Shown here: in pieces, positions 10,423 through 18,601 of the stretch | Position numbering within the stretch: the first letter of the stretch is position 1 | Layout: every line of letters begins with the position of its first letter | Source of the DNA: DASYRX01 sp036003845 | GTDB taxonomy: Bacteria > Gemmatimonadota > Gemmatimonadetes > Gemmatimonadales > Gemmatimonadaceae | Reading direction: 5' to 3' | Length of the DNA: 64,000 nucleotides | NCBI GenBank assembly: GCA_036003845.1 | Contig: DASYRX010000159.1 | Span: 1-64,000 of the forward strand | Made by a program: the position numbers and the translations under genes | The notes under the pieces: generated by a model | Told to the model about the DNA's origin: nothing | The model's input: only the letters and a program-made list of their open reading frames with translations | Databases searched by the model: none

Positions 10423-13182
10423 CTACTCCTCCCGCAATGCGGCGATCGGATCGACCCGCCAAGCGCGCCGAGCTGGGCCGATCGCAGCCAGAAGCGATGC
10501 CGCCAGCAACGTGACACCGACGCCGACATAAACCACGGGATCGACCGGCGAGACGTCGAACAGCAGGGTCCGAACGGCGCGCGTCCCCAGAAGCGCCAGA
10601 CCAACTCCCAAGATCAAGCCTGGCAACGCATAACGCAGCGCTCGGCCAACGACCAAGCGACCTACATCGCCGCGCTGGGCGCCCAGTGCCTGGCGAACAC
10701 CGAATTCATGAGCTCGCTGCGCCATCTCATACGCGATCGTACTGTAGAGCCCGACAGCAGCGATTACTAGAGCCAGTGTCCCGAAGAGGCCAAACATCGT
10801 CGCCCCCAACTCCCATGGCCGAGTCTCCAATGAGACCGGCTCCCGTAACAGCCGAACATCGGCAAATGGAAGGTTGCCCCCCATCGACTGCAGAGTCCGC
10901 CGCACGTCCAGCGCAGCGTTAGCCGCAGGGACGCCATCGCGCGCCCGGACCATCAGCACACGCCACTGCATGAGCGATGGCGACTGTGAGATCGGAACGT
11001 ATTGCTCCGGAGCGCCACCTTCACGGAATTCGTGCACCCGGGTGTTCTGCGAAATCCCGATGACCGTGATGCACGGTGTGCGCTTCTTCTTCCGGTTGTC
11101 GTCGTCGACCACGATATAGTAGCACTTGCCTAACGCTTCCTGGCCGGGAAAAAGATAGCGAGCCATGGAGTCGCTGATCACGGAGACACGCGCGGCGCCG
11201 GCATCGTCGGCTGCAGTGAACGCGCGCCCTTTCACGATGCGCATCCCCATCGTCGTGAAGTAGCTGGGCGAGACCGCGTTGATGTACGGTCCATTCGCGA
11301 GCGGCGGCAGCGAATCGCGGTCGGGCACTTCGAGATCGAGCGCCCAACCCGATTCCAACGGCGTAGTGACGGACTGCGAGGCGCTGCCCACGGACGGGAG
11401 AACCGCGACCTGCTCCAGCGCACGGCGCCAGAAGTCCTCGAACGCCTCGCGTCCCTTCACGACACCGCTCAGGTCGACCTGCGCGACCATAACCCGGTCG
11501 GGATCGAAACCCAGGTCCAGCCGCGCGACGTTGCGCAAACTACGCACGAAAAGCCCGGCGCCAATCAGCAGGAGCATCGACAGCGCCCCCTGCATAACGA
11601 GGAGCGTCGTTCGCAGACGCGATCGCCGCACGGATCCTTCGCGCACACCTGCCTTGAGCGCGTCACCAACGTCCATGCGTCGCGACAGAGCCAGCGGCGC
11701 GAGACCTGCCGCGACGCCGACAGCGAGTACGCACCCAGCCGTAAAGAGCACCAAACGCAGATCCGGCCGTCCAGCCGCGATGTCCAGCCTGCCGAGCAGC
11801 GTGGCACGCAGGAGCTGGGTGGCGCCAGGCACCAGGGCCAGGGCAGCGAGTCCACTCACCGTAGCAAGGATGGTACTCTCGAGCAGCAGCTGCGTCGCCA
11901 ACCGAGCACGGCTGATGCCTAACGCTAAGCGCAGCGCGATTTCGCGGCGTCGCCGCGCGGCTCGCAGCAGAAGCAGGTTCGCCACGTTGGCACAGGCGAT
12001 GGCGAGCACGATCGCCGCGACGATGGCGAGCCACGCGGAGACGCGCGCCGAGAGGCTGCCACTGCCGGATTTCCCCGTGAGCATGCCGCCGATGCCTTCG
12101 ACGCCTCGCGCCGGGACCATCGATGCCAGGAGAATCGTCGCGGTCGAATCGCTTTTCCGCGCCTCGCGCATGAGGCGCTGATATGTGGCCGTCGCGCGTG
12201 CGGCGGCTGCCTCCGCGCTCACGTCGCTGCGCCGTTGTGCGACGACTTCGAGCCAGCGCATGTCCTGGTACGTGTCGAACGTCGGGTTCGTGAACTCGGG
12301 CGCCGCGACGTGCATCGGGATCCACGCATCTATTGGATACAGGCTCGCGCCGTTGAAGCCCTGCGGCGCGACGCCGACGATCGTGTAAAAGCCCTGGTTC
12401 AGTTGGATCTCACGACCGATGACTTGCGCATCGCCGCCGAATTGCCGCTGCCAGAACCCGTGCGAGAGCACCACGGGCGGCTTGGGGTTGCCGCGGCGAT
12501 CCTCGTCAGGCGCGAAGAAGCGACCACGCTCGGCGCGCACACCGAGCAGCGGAAAGAAGTTCGCCGTTGCTAGGCCTGCGTTGACTTTCACCGCGTCGGG
12601 TCCGCGGCCTAACGAGGCGACCGCGCTCCAGTACGCGGCGGCATCGCTGAAGGCCCCGCGCTCGTCACGCAGAGCGGCGTAGCCTGGGTAGCTCGTGCTC
12701 CTTCCTACGAATGAACCGAAGCCTTGCGATTGACGGCGTATGTAGATCGACGTGAGGCGCGGATCACTCGAGACATGCGGCGGCGGTCGCAGGAGCAGAC
12801 GATCCACGATGCCGAACATCGTGGCGTTCGCGCCCAGGCCTAACATCAATGTGATGACGACGAAGAGCGAAACGCGGCGATCCTTGACCAGGGCACGCAC
12901 GGCCGAGCGCACGTCGTGGACGAGCGCCCCCATTCGGTCTGCGCGCCGCTCCTGCGCGTCGCTCACGGAATCGATCTGGTGCAGGTCGCGCCGCACCTGC
13001 GTCACGTCGCCGAAACGGCGGGCCGCTTCGCGTCGTGCCTCCTCCGGCGTTAGGCCCTGCGCCAGGAATTCCGCGACCGTCGCGTCGAAGTGAAAGGCGA
13101 TCTCGTCGTCGATCTCGCGCTCGATGGGTCGCCGACCGGCGGGGAAGCGCAGCAGACGGCGGATTCCGCGTGGATGTTCCAT
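10423..13182 (-). CDS. ADOP-type FtsX/MacB permease without ATPase
   Basis: This large membrane protein of 919 residues belongs to the ADOP (acidobacterial duplicated orphan permease) group. An N-terminal cytoplasmic prefix (IEREIDDEIAFHFDATVAEF, GLTPEEARREAARRFGD) is followed by a membrane helix and MacB-like periplasmic domain. Three helices of the first FtsX domain come next, then a second periplasmic/FtsX unit ending PARRAWRVDPIAALREE. No ATP-binding partner lies nearby, as is usual for the group, and the substrate is unknown. The start ATG at 13182 lies 10 nt after the padR stop; the open frame upstream of it overlaps padR and is not used. The padR linkage implies regulation by that repressor. 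Confidence 0.9.
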   Translation of the reverse strand: MEHPRGIRRLLRFPAGRRPIEREIDDEIAFHFDATVAEFLAQGLTPEEARREAARRFGDVTQVRRDLHQIDSVSDAQERRADRMGALVHDVRSAVRALVKDRRVSLFVVITLMLGLGANATMFGIVDRLLLRPPPHVSSDPRLTSIYIRRQSQGFGSFVGRSTSYPGYAALRDERGAFSDAAAYWSAVASLGRGPDAVKVNAGLATANFFPLLGVRAERGRFFAPDEDRRGNPKPPVVLSHGFWQRQFGGDAQVIGREIQLNQGFYTIVGVAPQGFNGASLYPIDAWIPMHVAAPEFTNPTFDTYQDMRWLEVVAQRRSDVSAEAAAARATATYQRLMREARKSDSTATILLASMVPARGVEGIGGMLTGKSGSGSLSARVSAWLAIVAAIVLAIACANVANLLLLRAARRRREIALRLALGISRARLATQLLLESTILATVSGLAALALVPGATQLLRATLLGRLDIAAGRPDLRLVLFTAGCVLAVGVAAGLAPLALSRRMDVGDALKAGVREGSVRRSRLRTTLLVMQGALSMLLLIGAGLFVRSLRNVARLDLGFDPDRVMVAQVDLSGVVKGREAFEDFWRRALEQVAVLPSVGSASQSVTTPLESGWALDLEVPDRDSLPPLANGPYINAVSPSYFTTMGMRIVKGRAFTAADDAGAARVSVISDSMARYLFPGQEALGKCYYIVVDDDNRKKKRTPCITVIGISQNTRVHEFREGGAPEQYVPISQSPSLMQWRVLMVRARDGVPAANAALDVRRTLQSMGGNLPFADVRLLREPVSLETRPWELGATMFGLFGTLALVIAAVGLYSTIAYEMAQRAHEFGVRQALGAQRGDVGRLVVGRALRYALPGLILGVGLALLGTRAVRTLLFDVSPVDPVVYVGVGVTLLAASLLAAIGPARRAWRVDPIAALREE

Positions 13183-13192
13183 GTGGCTGCGC

Positions 13193-13525
13193 CTACGCGG
13201 GTTGCAGCACACGCGACACGGCGGTCGCGTAGCGCGTCCATTGTTCGGTGCGCGCGACGAGCGCGGCACGCCCTTGCTTCGTTAGGCTGTAGAACTTGGC
13301 GCGGCGATTCTGGTCGGTGACGCCCCATTCGCTGCGCACCCATTTGCGTTGCTCGAGGCGGTGCAGCGACGTATACAACGCGCCGTCGTCGATGCGCAGC
13401 TCGTCCGCGGTTTTCAGGCGGATCGAGTGCGCGACTCCGTAGCCGTGCGTCGGTCCCCAGGTGAGCGTTTTGAGAATGAGGACGTCCAGCGTCCCCTGCA
13501 GAAGTTCGAGCGGTCGGTCAGGCAT
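13193..13525 (-). CDS. PadR family transcriptional regulator
   Basis: The product is 110 residues, a one-domain PadR winged-helix regulator. The opening LLQGTLDVLILKTLTWGPTH, the GYGVAHSIR segment, and DDGALYTSLHRLEQRKWVRSEW (recognition helix and wing) are typical, as is the closing RRAKFYSLTKQGRAAL. It heads a two-gene operon with the ADOP permease, a recurrent pairing in Acidobacteriota and Gemmatimonadota. A perfect palindrome 4 nt upstream of its start is the probable operator, so autoregulation is likely. The inducing signal is unknown. Confidence 0.93.
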   Translation of the reverse strand: MPDRPLELLQGTLDVLILKTLTWGPTHGYGVAHSIRLKTADELRIDDGALYTSLHRLEQRKWVRSEWGVTDQNRRAKFYSLTKQGRAALVARTEQWTRYATAVSRVLQPA

Positions 13526-13529
13526 GAGC

Positions 13530-13556
13530 GAGTACCCTCAAGTGTTGAGGGTACTC
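13530..13556. promoter_or_regulatory. Probable PadR operator palindrome
   Basis: GAGTACCCTCAA, a 3-nt centre, then TTGAGGGTACTC: a perfect 12-bp-arm palindrome immediately upstream of the padR ATG at 13525. Palindromes with TAC/GTA half sites at this position are typical PadR targets. Binding here would block transcription or translation of the padR-permease operon. The assignment is from position and symmetry. Confidence 0.65.
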
Positions 13557-13697
13557 ACCTAGCTTCGGGTGCGCAAGGACGGAAACGGCCTCACCGCGGA
13601 CTAACGCGGACGAGGCCGGACAAATGCCTTGACAACTACAAGAGTTGATCTTGTTCGCGCGTGTTCGCGTGTGTCAGCGGTGGAGTAGTTGTTGATG

Positions 13698-15167
13698 CTA
13701 GAGATAGCGTTCGATGACGACGCCGTGCCCCGTGTCCTTCACGGCAAATCCTTTCGCCTCCACTTCCTGCCGCAGCGCATCGGCAGCGGCGAAGTCGCGC
13801 GCGGCGCGCTTCTCACGACGCTCACCCAGGCGCGCCAGCGCCCATTCGATCTCTGCCTGCACGCTCGGCGCGAGCTCGTTAGGCTTCTCCGCTGTTATCG
13901 CGCCATCGTGCCCCACCGCGATGCGCACGACTTCGGGGACGACGTCCAGGATGCCGTTCATCGCCGCGAAGACGCTGCGCGCCGTCTGCAACGCCGCCTC
14001 GTCGCTGCCGCGTCGATCCAGCTCCGCGTTTCCGCGCTGAATGAAAGCGAACAGCGCCGCGACAGCTTCAGGCGCGTTGAGGTCGTCGTTCAGCGCCGCA
14101 CGGAACGCACGGTCGCATTCCTGCGCGGCAGCGGCAAGCTCCGGAGTAGCGCCTAACGCGGAATCGAGACGATGCTTGAACTCGCCCACCCGGCGCACAG
14201 CCTCGAGCGACCCCTCGAGCGCGGGCGCTGACAGATTGATCTGCTTGCGGTAGTGCGTGCTGAATACGAAGTGGCGCAGAGCGGCCGCCGAAATCCCTTG
14301 ATCGCGCAGATCCTGCACGTTGGCCACGTTGCCGACCCGCTTTGCCATCTTGGATCCGTCGATCATCAAGAACTCGCCGTGGCACCAGAAGCGCGAGAAC
14401 GGCTTACCCGTCGCCGCTTCGCTCTGCGCGATCTCGTCTTCGTGATGCGGAAAGACGAGATCCACTCCGCCGCAGTGAATGTCGAGCGTCTCGCCGAGGT
14501 ACTTCATCGCCATCGCGGAGCACTCGAGGTGCCAGCCGGGACGGCCGCGACCAAATGGTGCGTCCCACGCCGCGCCGGTCGCTTCGTCTTCCGTCTTAGC
14601 GGCTTTCCATAACGCGAAGTCCTGCGCGTTTTCCTTTGAGTAGTCGTCCTGCGCGACGCGCGCGCCTGCTTTGATCTCGCGCGTATCGAGCCGCGACAAG
14701 CGCCCGTACCCTGGAAAGCGCGAGATGGCGAAGTACACCGACTTGTCATCGGCGACATACGCGATTCCCTTGTCGAGCAGCGTCCGCACCAGCGCGATCA
14801 TTTCGGGGATGTGCGTCGTCGCTTTCGGATACACCTCCGCGTCTTCGATGCGCAGGTATTTGCGATCGGCATGAAAGATCTCGCTCACCGGCTCGGTCAC
14901 TTGCGTGATCGTCTTTTTCTGCTCGAACGCGCGCTTGATGATTTTGTCGTCGACGTCGGTCAGGTTCATTACCTGGATGACGTCCCAGCCGTTGAGACGC
15001 AGAACGCGGCGCAGCAGATCTTCGAACAGAAACGTGCGGAAGTTGCCGATGTGCGCCGGATTGTAGACCGTCGGCCCGCAGGTATATAGACGTGCGGTTT
15101 TGCCGTCAGCCGGAGCGAATGATTCGATGCTGCGTGAGAACGTGTTGTAAAGCCTTAGTTCAGACAT
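13698..15167 (-). CDS. cysS: Cysteinyl-tRNA synthetase
   Basis: CysRS, 489 residues, charges tRNA-Cys. The class I HIGH motif reads HIGN (residues 39-42), preceded by zinc ligand Cys30 (YTCGPTVYNPAHIGN). The remaining zinc site and core are visible in WHLECSAMAMKYLG and DLVFPHHEDEIAQSE. The KMSKS loop is the variant KMAKR in GSKMAKRVGN. The C-terminal DALR-type and anticodon-binding helices follow (RREKRAARDFAAADALRQEV). It stands alone on the minus strand; the start ATG at 15167 reads MSELRLYNTF. Confidence 0.97.
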   Translation of the reverse strand: MSELRLYNTFSRSIESFAPADGKTARLYTCGPTVYNPAHIGNFRTFLFEDLLRRVLRLNGWDVIQVMNLTDVDDKIIKRAFEQKKTITQVTEPVSEIFHADRKYLRIEDAEVYPKATTHIPEMIALVRTLLDKGIAYVADDKSVYFAISRFPGYGRLSRLDTREIKAGARVAQDDYSKENAQDFALWKAAKTEDEATGAAWDAPFGRGRPGWHLECSAMAMKYLGETLDIHCGGVDLVFPHHEDEIAQSEAATGKPFSRFWCHGEFLMIDGSKMAKRVGNVANVQDLRDQGISAAALRHFVFSTHYRKQINLSAPALEGSLEAVRRVGEFKHRLDSALGATPELAAAAQECDRAFRAALNDDLNAPEAVAALFAFIQRGNAELDRRGSDEAALQTARSVFAAMNGILDVVPEVVRIAVGHDGAITAEKPNELAPSVQAEIEWALARLGERREKRAARDFAAADALRQEVEAKGFAVKDTGHGVVIERYL

Positions 15168-16046
15168 TCAGAACCACCGCGGAGAAACGCGGACGACGAG
15201 CGGAAAACGCGACGTTTCAGAGGTGGGAGAATCTAAGCAACCAGCGACGCTTTTAGGGTTCGAGGTAAAGCGGAATCTCTACCGCACGGTCGCTGACAGG
15301 ATCGCCAATCGGTGCCACCTGGTCGGGTGGGGGATCGACGACTGGAAGTGGCAACGTTAGGCGAATGAGCGGTGGGCTGGCCTCACTGCGCGGGACTTGT
15401 GGAACGGGCCGGAAGCGCGCCAGCGCGCGGAGAACTCGCGTAACCGACAACACTGGAACCTCGATGGGAACGTGGATCGCCATTGTACTTCGCGTCCACG
15501 GCGGCACCGCATCGTTTTCACGCCGCCCAAGAGAAACGCTTTCTCCGACCGCGCCACTTCTTGCGCGACTCCGCTCGCAGAGGGCGCCGGCCTACAGGTG
15601 AACGGACCGACGACGTGCTGATGATGTCGCTCTCGTAGTTGCGTGCTGGGAGATACAGGATCTGAATCGTCGCCGGTTCCAGCGATCGGCGATGACGGGG
15701 AGCACGAGATCGGAATCGTGGTGCGTGCGACCGTCCGCGTCGAACTCATGACGCACCTTGGGGTGTTTGACGCCGAACCCGACGTCTTTTGGCTTGATAG
15801 CGATAACGCGCGCAAAGGCCAGGGTGCCCTCCGAGATACACGTCGTGTAACGGCGCCGCCGCCCGACTGCCAGCAGGGAGGGCGCGCGCGCAGCCATCGC
15901 GGATGCATAACGAGCGCCCGGCACTGATGCGAGCAACCGCATCAGCACGGCGCGCAGCGCAAATCCGCCAGCGCCGAGCGGACAGATTATCTCGCAGCGA
16001 CCGGCAACTGGTTCGGATTGCACGGCCGAGGAATCGCGCGCGCTAG
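15168..16046. other. 0.88-kb region without a convincing gene
   Basis: Several open frames of 80-180 codons overlap on both strands and none shows a recognisable domain or ribosome site. On the minus strand, one frame ends at 15253 in a Pro-rich tail (LPLPVVDPPPDQVAPIGDP, then VEIPLYLEP). Another between 15592 and 16023 contains HEFDADGRTHHDSDLVLPV. Together they could be fragments of one frameshifted minus-strand gene, perhaps a secreted or TonB-like protein. Only a single GTTAGGC motif occurs (15354), so motif density is low. A decayed gene is the best guess. Confidence 0.3.
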
Positions 16047-17282
16047 TTAAGTCTTGCTGCTCTCAGGAAGTCGAACAGAAAGGACGTCGATGGGGCCGTC
16101 CATCTTGGAAACGCCGCCGTCCGGCGCCGGCACGTGCAGCACGAGTGGTCTGTCGCGCACAATTCTGCGGAGCCCTGGCTGCTCGTACAGCCGGTTCACC
16201 AGGATGCGGCGCACGAGCACCATCGTCGCGGCCAACAGCGGCACAGCGACGATGAGACCGGCGGGACCGAGAAAGCGCCCCGCGAGCAGGATGGCAACCA
16301 TGGACAGCACAGGCGGAATGTGCACGTGCCTCGCGACGATGAGCGGCACCACGAGATTCGCTTCGACAACGTGCACCACGACGCCTAACAAGATCACGAA
16401 GAAGGCGTGCCACCCAGGGCCGAGTCCGGCGAAGCCCGGCCCGCCCAACACGAACAGAGCGGGCAGAACTGTCGATACGAGCGTTCCGAAGAACGGCACG
16501 ATCGCGACGGCGCCGGCGAATACGCCGAACGTGAGAGCGTACGGCACCTTCAGCAGCGTTAGGCCGAGCGCTGTGAGCGTGGCCAAGATGAACATCGCGA
16601 GGAGCTGTCCCGCCATCCAGTTGCGCAGCGTGCCTCGCAGGTCTTTGAAGACCTCGCGCACGACGTCGCGGTGCACCGGCGGAAAGAGCGCGATCATCCA
16701 CTCGCGGTAGAGCTGCGGCGTGAGCGCGAGGTAGAGACCCATCACGAACACGGAGACGATGTTGACGATTGCGTGGCCGACCGAGACAACACGAGGAACG
16801 ACCTGGCCCGCCATCCCTTCGAGTTGGTGATACAGCGTTTGCAGGATGCTGTTCTCGCCGGGACGGATCGTTTCGCGGAGGGATGGATAACTGGCCGCGA
16901 GTCGATCGAGCCCGCGCTCCCAGGCCTCGATGTAGGACGGCAGGACGCGGATAAGCGCCTGTGTTTCCTCGACAAGCGGCGGAATGAGCGTGGCACCCAG
17001 CGCCGTGATCAGCGCGAGTGTGAAAAAGATCGCGATCGCGAAGGCGAACGGCCGCGAGACCGGTAGGCGCTTGACGATTTCGTCGGTCACCGCACCGAGA
17101 TAGACGGCGAAGAGCGACGCGATGAAAACGAGCAGGAAGATGTCCGCCGCTTTTCCGAAGAGCCACACAAGCAGCAGCGTGGCAATCGTGGCTGCCAAGA
17201 GCACCGCAAAACGAAAACGCCCGGGTGACGGTTTCCCGTCGACCGCGGGCGTTGCGAGTGGCGTCGCGATTCGCGTCGTCAC
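16047..17282 (-). CDS. AI-2E family transporter (PerM/YdiK-like membrane protein)
   Basis: The protein has 411 residues and about eight membrane segments arranged as in the AI-2E exporter family (PF01594). The N-terminal pair (RFAVLLAATIATLLLVWLFG and IFLLVFIASLFAVYLGAV) is followed by a soluble stretch. The C-terminal set includes the family segments GVVVHVVEANLVVPLIVAR and PAGLIVAVPLLAATMVLVRR. Members export signals, sodium or other solutes; the substrate here cannot be told. Translation starts at GTG 17282, overlapping the pspA stop as GTGA, so it is coupled to pspA and the YbjN-like gene. A membrane-stress role for the operon is an inference. Confidence 0.88.
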   Translation of the reverse strand: MTTRIATPLATPAVDGKPSPGRFRFAVLLAATIATLLLVWLFGKAADIFLLVFIASLFAVYLGAVTDEIVKRLPVSRPFAFAIAIFFTLALITALGATLIPPLVEETQALIRVLPSYIEAWERGLDRLAASYPSLRETIRPGENSILQTLYHQLEGMAGQVVPRVVSVGHAIVNIVSVFVMGLYLALTPQLYREWMIALFPPVHRDVVREVFKDLRGTLRNWMAGQLLAMFILATLTALGLTLLKVPYALTFGVFAGAVAIVPFFGTLVSTVLPALFVLGGPGFAGLGPGWHAFFVILLGVVVHVVEANLVVPLIVARHVHIPPVLSMVAILLAGRFLGPAGLIVAVPLLAATMVLVRRILVNRLYEQPGLRRIVRDRPLVLHVPAPDGGVSKMDGPIDVLSVRLPESSKT

Positions 17283-18070
17283 CCGCGCGTCTTCTCGTCG
17301 TGGGCGTCTTCGATATCCGCCTCGACGGTCTCAGCATCCCTCTTGCCGCCTGGCCCGATCTGCTTGCTCCCCGCGGGGGCACCGCTCGGCAGCAGTCCCA
17401 TCTTCTGCTTCAGAGCCATGAGCTGCATGTCTGCGCTCGCGGCGCCGGAGACTTTCTCCAGCTGCTTGAAATCACGCTGCAAGCGATCGCCCGAAAACTC
17501 TTCGTCGATCTCGGCGGACGCTTTGATCTGGCGCTCGTTCTGTTCGATGCGCTCTTCCATGCGCGCGAACGCCTCGAACGCTGACTTCTCCGAAATAGAC
17601 GACATCGTCTCGGCGATGCGCTTTTGTGCTTGCGCACGGCGCTGCCTAGCGAGGAGCAGGTTCTTCTTGCGCTTGGCTTCCTCGATCTTGTCATTCAAGT
17701 CGCGCAGCTGCGCGCGGAGCTTTTCAGTTTCGAGCTGGTGCGATTGCCAGGTGACTTCGAGCGCCTGCGCGTGCGCCAGGTACTCACTCTGCCTAACAAG
17801 CGCTTGCTTGGCCATGTCGTCACGGCCTTCGCGCACGGCGAGCATGGCGCGCTGCTCCCACTCCACCGCTGACTTGGCTTCGGCGTCGGCCTGGTCGCGT
17901 AGCCGCTTCTCGTCCGCGATGGCGGCCGCGACCTGCTGCTTCGCCTTGACCAGCTGATCGCGCATGTCGATCAGAATCTGGTTCAGCATCTTCTCCGGGT
18001 TTTCAGCGGAGGAGATGAGGTCGTTGATATTCGATTTGATCAGCGTTGCAAAACGATCGAAGAGACCCAT
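17279..18070 (-). CDS. pspA: PspA/IM30 family membrane-stress protein
   Basis: The protein has 263 residues, almost all coiled coil, and belongs to the PspA/Vipp1 ESCRT-III-like family that binds and stabilises damaged inner membrane. The start MGLFDRFATLIKSNINDLIS is the amphipathic membrane-binding helix 0. The typical NPEKMLNQILIDMRDQL and RQSEYLAHAQALEVTWQSH helices follow. The last 45 residues are Gly/charged and probably disordered, longer than in E. coli PspA. It lies 2 nt after the YbjN-like gene and overlaps the AI-2E gene. No PspF or PspBC genes are present, so control differs from the enteric system. Confidence 0.93.
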   Translation of the reverse strand: MGLFDRFATLIKSNINDLISSAENPEKMLNQILIDMRDQLVKAKQQVAAAIADEKRLRDQADAEAKSAVEWEQRAMLAVREGRDDMAKQALVRQSEYLAHAQALEVTWQSHQLETEKLRAQLRDLNDKIEEAKRKKNLLLARQRRAQAQKRIAETMSSISEKSAFEAFARMEERIEQNERQIKASAEIDEEFSGDRLQRDFKQLEKVSGAASADMQLMALKQKMGLLPSGAPAGSKQIGPGGKRDAETVEADIEDAHDEKTRG

Positions 18071-18072
18071 GC

Positions 18073-18477
18073 TTAGGCTTCCTCTCGGAACGTTGCCAGC
18101 TCGCGCAGATGCGTTGCCAGCGCCACCGTTAGGCTTTCGTATGATGCCTGGAACTCCTCATAGTCGAGATGCTCCAGCTCCAGCGCCTCCGTCAGCACGA
18201 TGGCTCCATCGCTAATGCCGTACGAGCCGTGGACGAGGTCCGTCGCGTTGAGCTCGAGCAGCCGCTGATTGAGGTCCGCGCGCCGGCCGTTGCCCTTGGG
18301 GACGTCCATGACTTTGACGCGCAACACCAAAACCGGCGGGTTGTAGTGCACGACGACGTTGAGTCCGAACTCACCGCCGGGCTGGACAACCCACAAGCCT
18401 TTTTCAAGCTCCTTCCATTCGGCGCCTTCGGCGCCGAGGCGATCCAAGAATCGTTCGACTTCTTCGCGCGAGACCAT
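18073..18477 (-). CDS. YbjN/CesT-like small protein
   Basis: The protein has 134 residues with the alpha-beta pattern of the YbjN and type III chaperone-like fold: a first helix (SREEVERFLDRLGAEGAEW), then strands (LWVVQPGGEFGLNVVVHY, PVLVLRVKVMDVPKG). A helix with NQRLLELNATDLVHGSYGI leads to a final helix pair. It has no signal peptide. Genes of this type sit directly upstream of pspA in this operon, which suggests a partner or regulator of PspA. That functional link is inference from the 2-nt spacing and shared direction. Confidence 0.7.
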   Translation of the reverse strand: MVSREEVERFLDRLGAEGAEWKELEKGLWVVQPGGEFGLNVVVHYNPPVLVLRVKVMDVPKGNGRRADLNQRLLELNATDLVHGSYGISDGAIVLTEALELEHLDYEEFQASYESLTVALATHLRELATFREEA

Positions 18478-18540
18478 GTCGCTACCTGGTAATCTCGAGG
18501 GTGGGGACCATACGCGGCGTTGGGAAATATGGTGTCAAAT

Positions 18541-18601
18541 CGACAGCTTATACACTAAAGCTGTCAGCTGTCAGCGGACAGCCGACGGCTGACAGCAGCT
18601 A
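18541..18601. repeat. AGCTGTC heptamer array (inverted), uvrA 3' end
   Basis: A cluster of AGCTGTC units in 7-bp register (AGCTGTC AGCTGTC AGCGGAC) meets GACAGC units in inverted orientation. Degenerate units lie between, so the whole can form a hairpin. The uvrA stop codon falls inside the last unit. The same family recurs at 28351, 50104 and 62398. Confidence 0.75.

Noticed and set aside
15253..16023. A TonB-type protein in the cysS-AI-2E spacer
   Set aside because: Pro-rich and DADGR fragments suggest it weakly, but they lie in different frames and no complete domain can be built.
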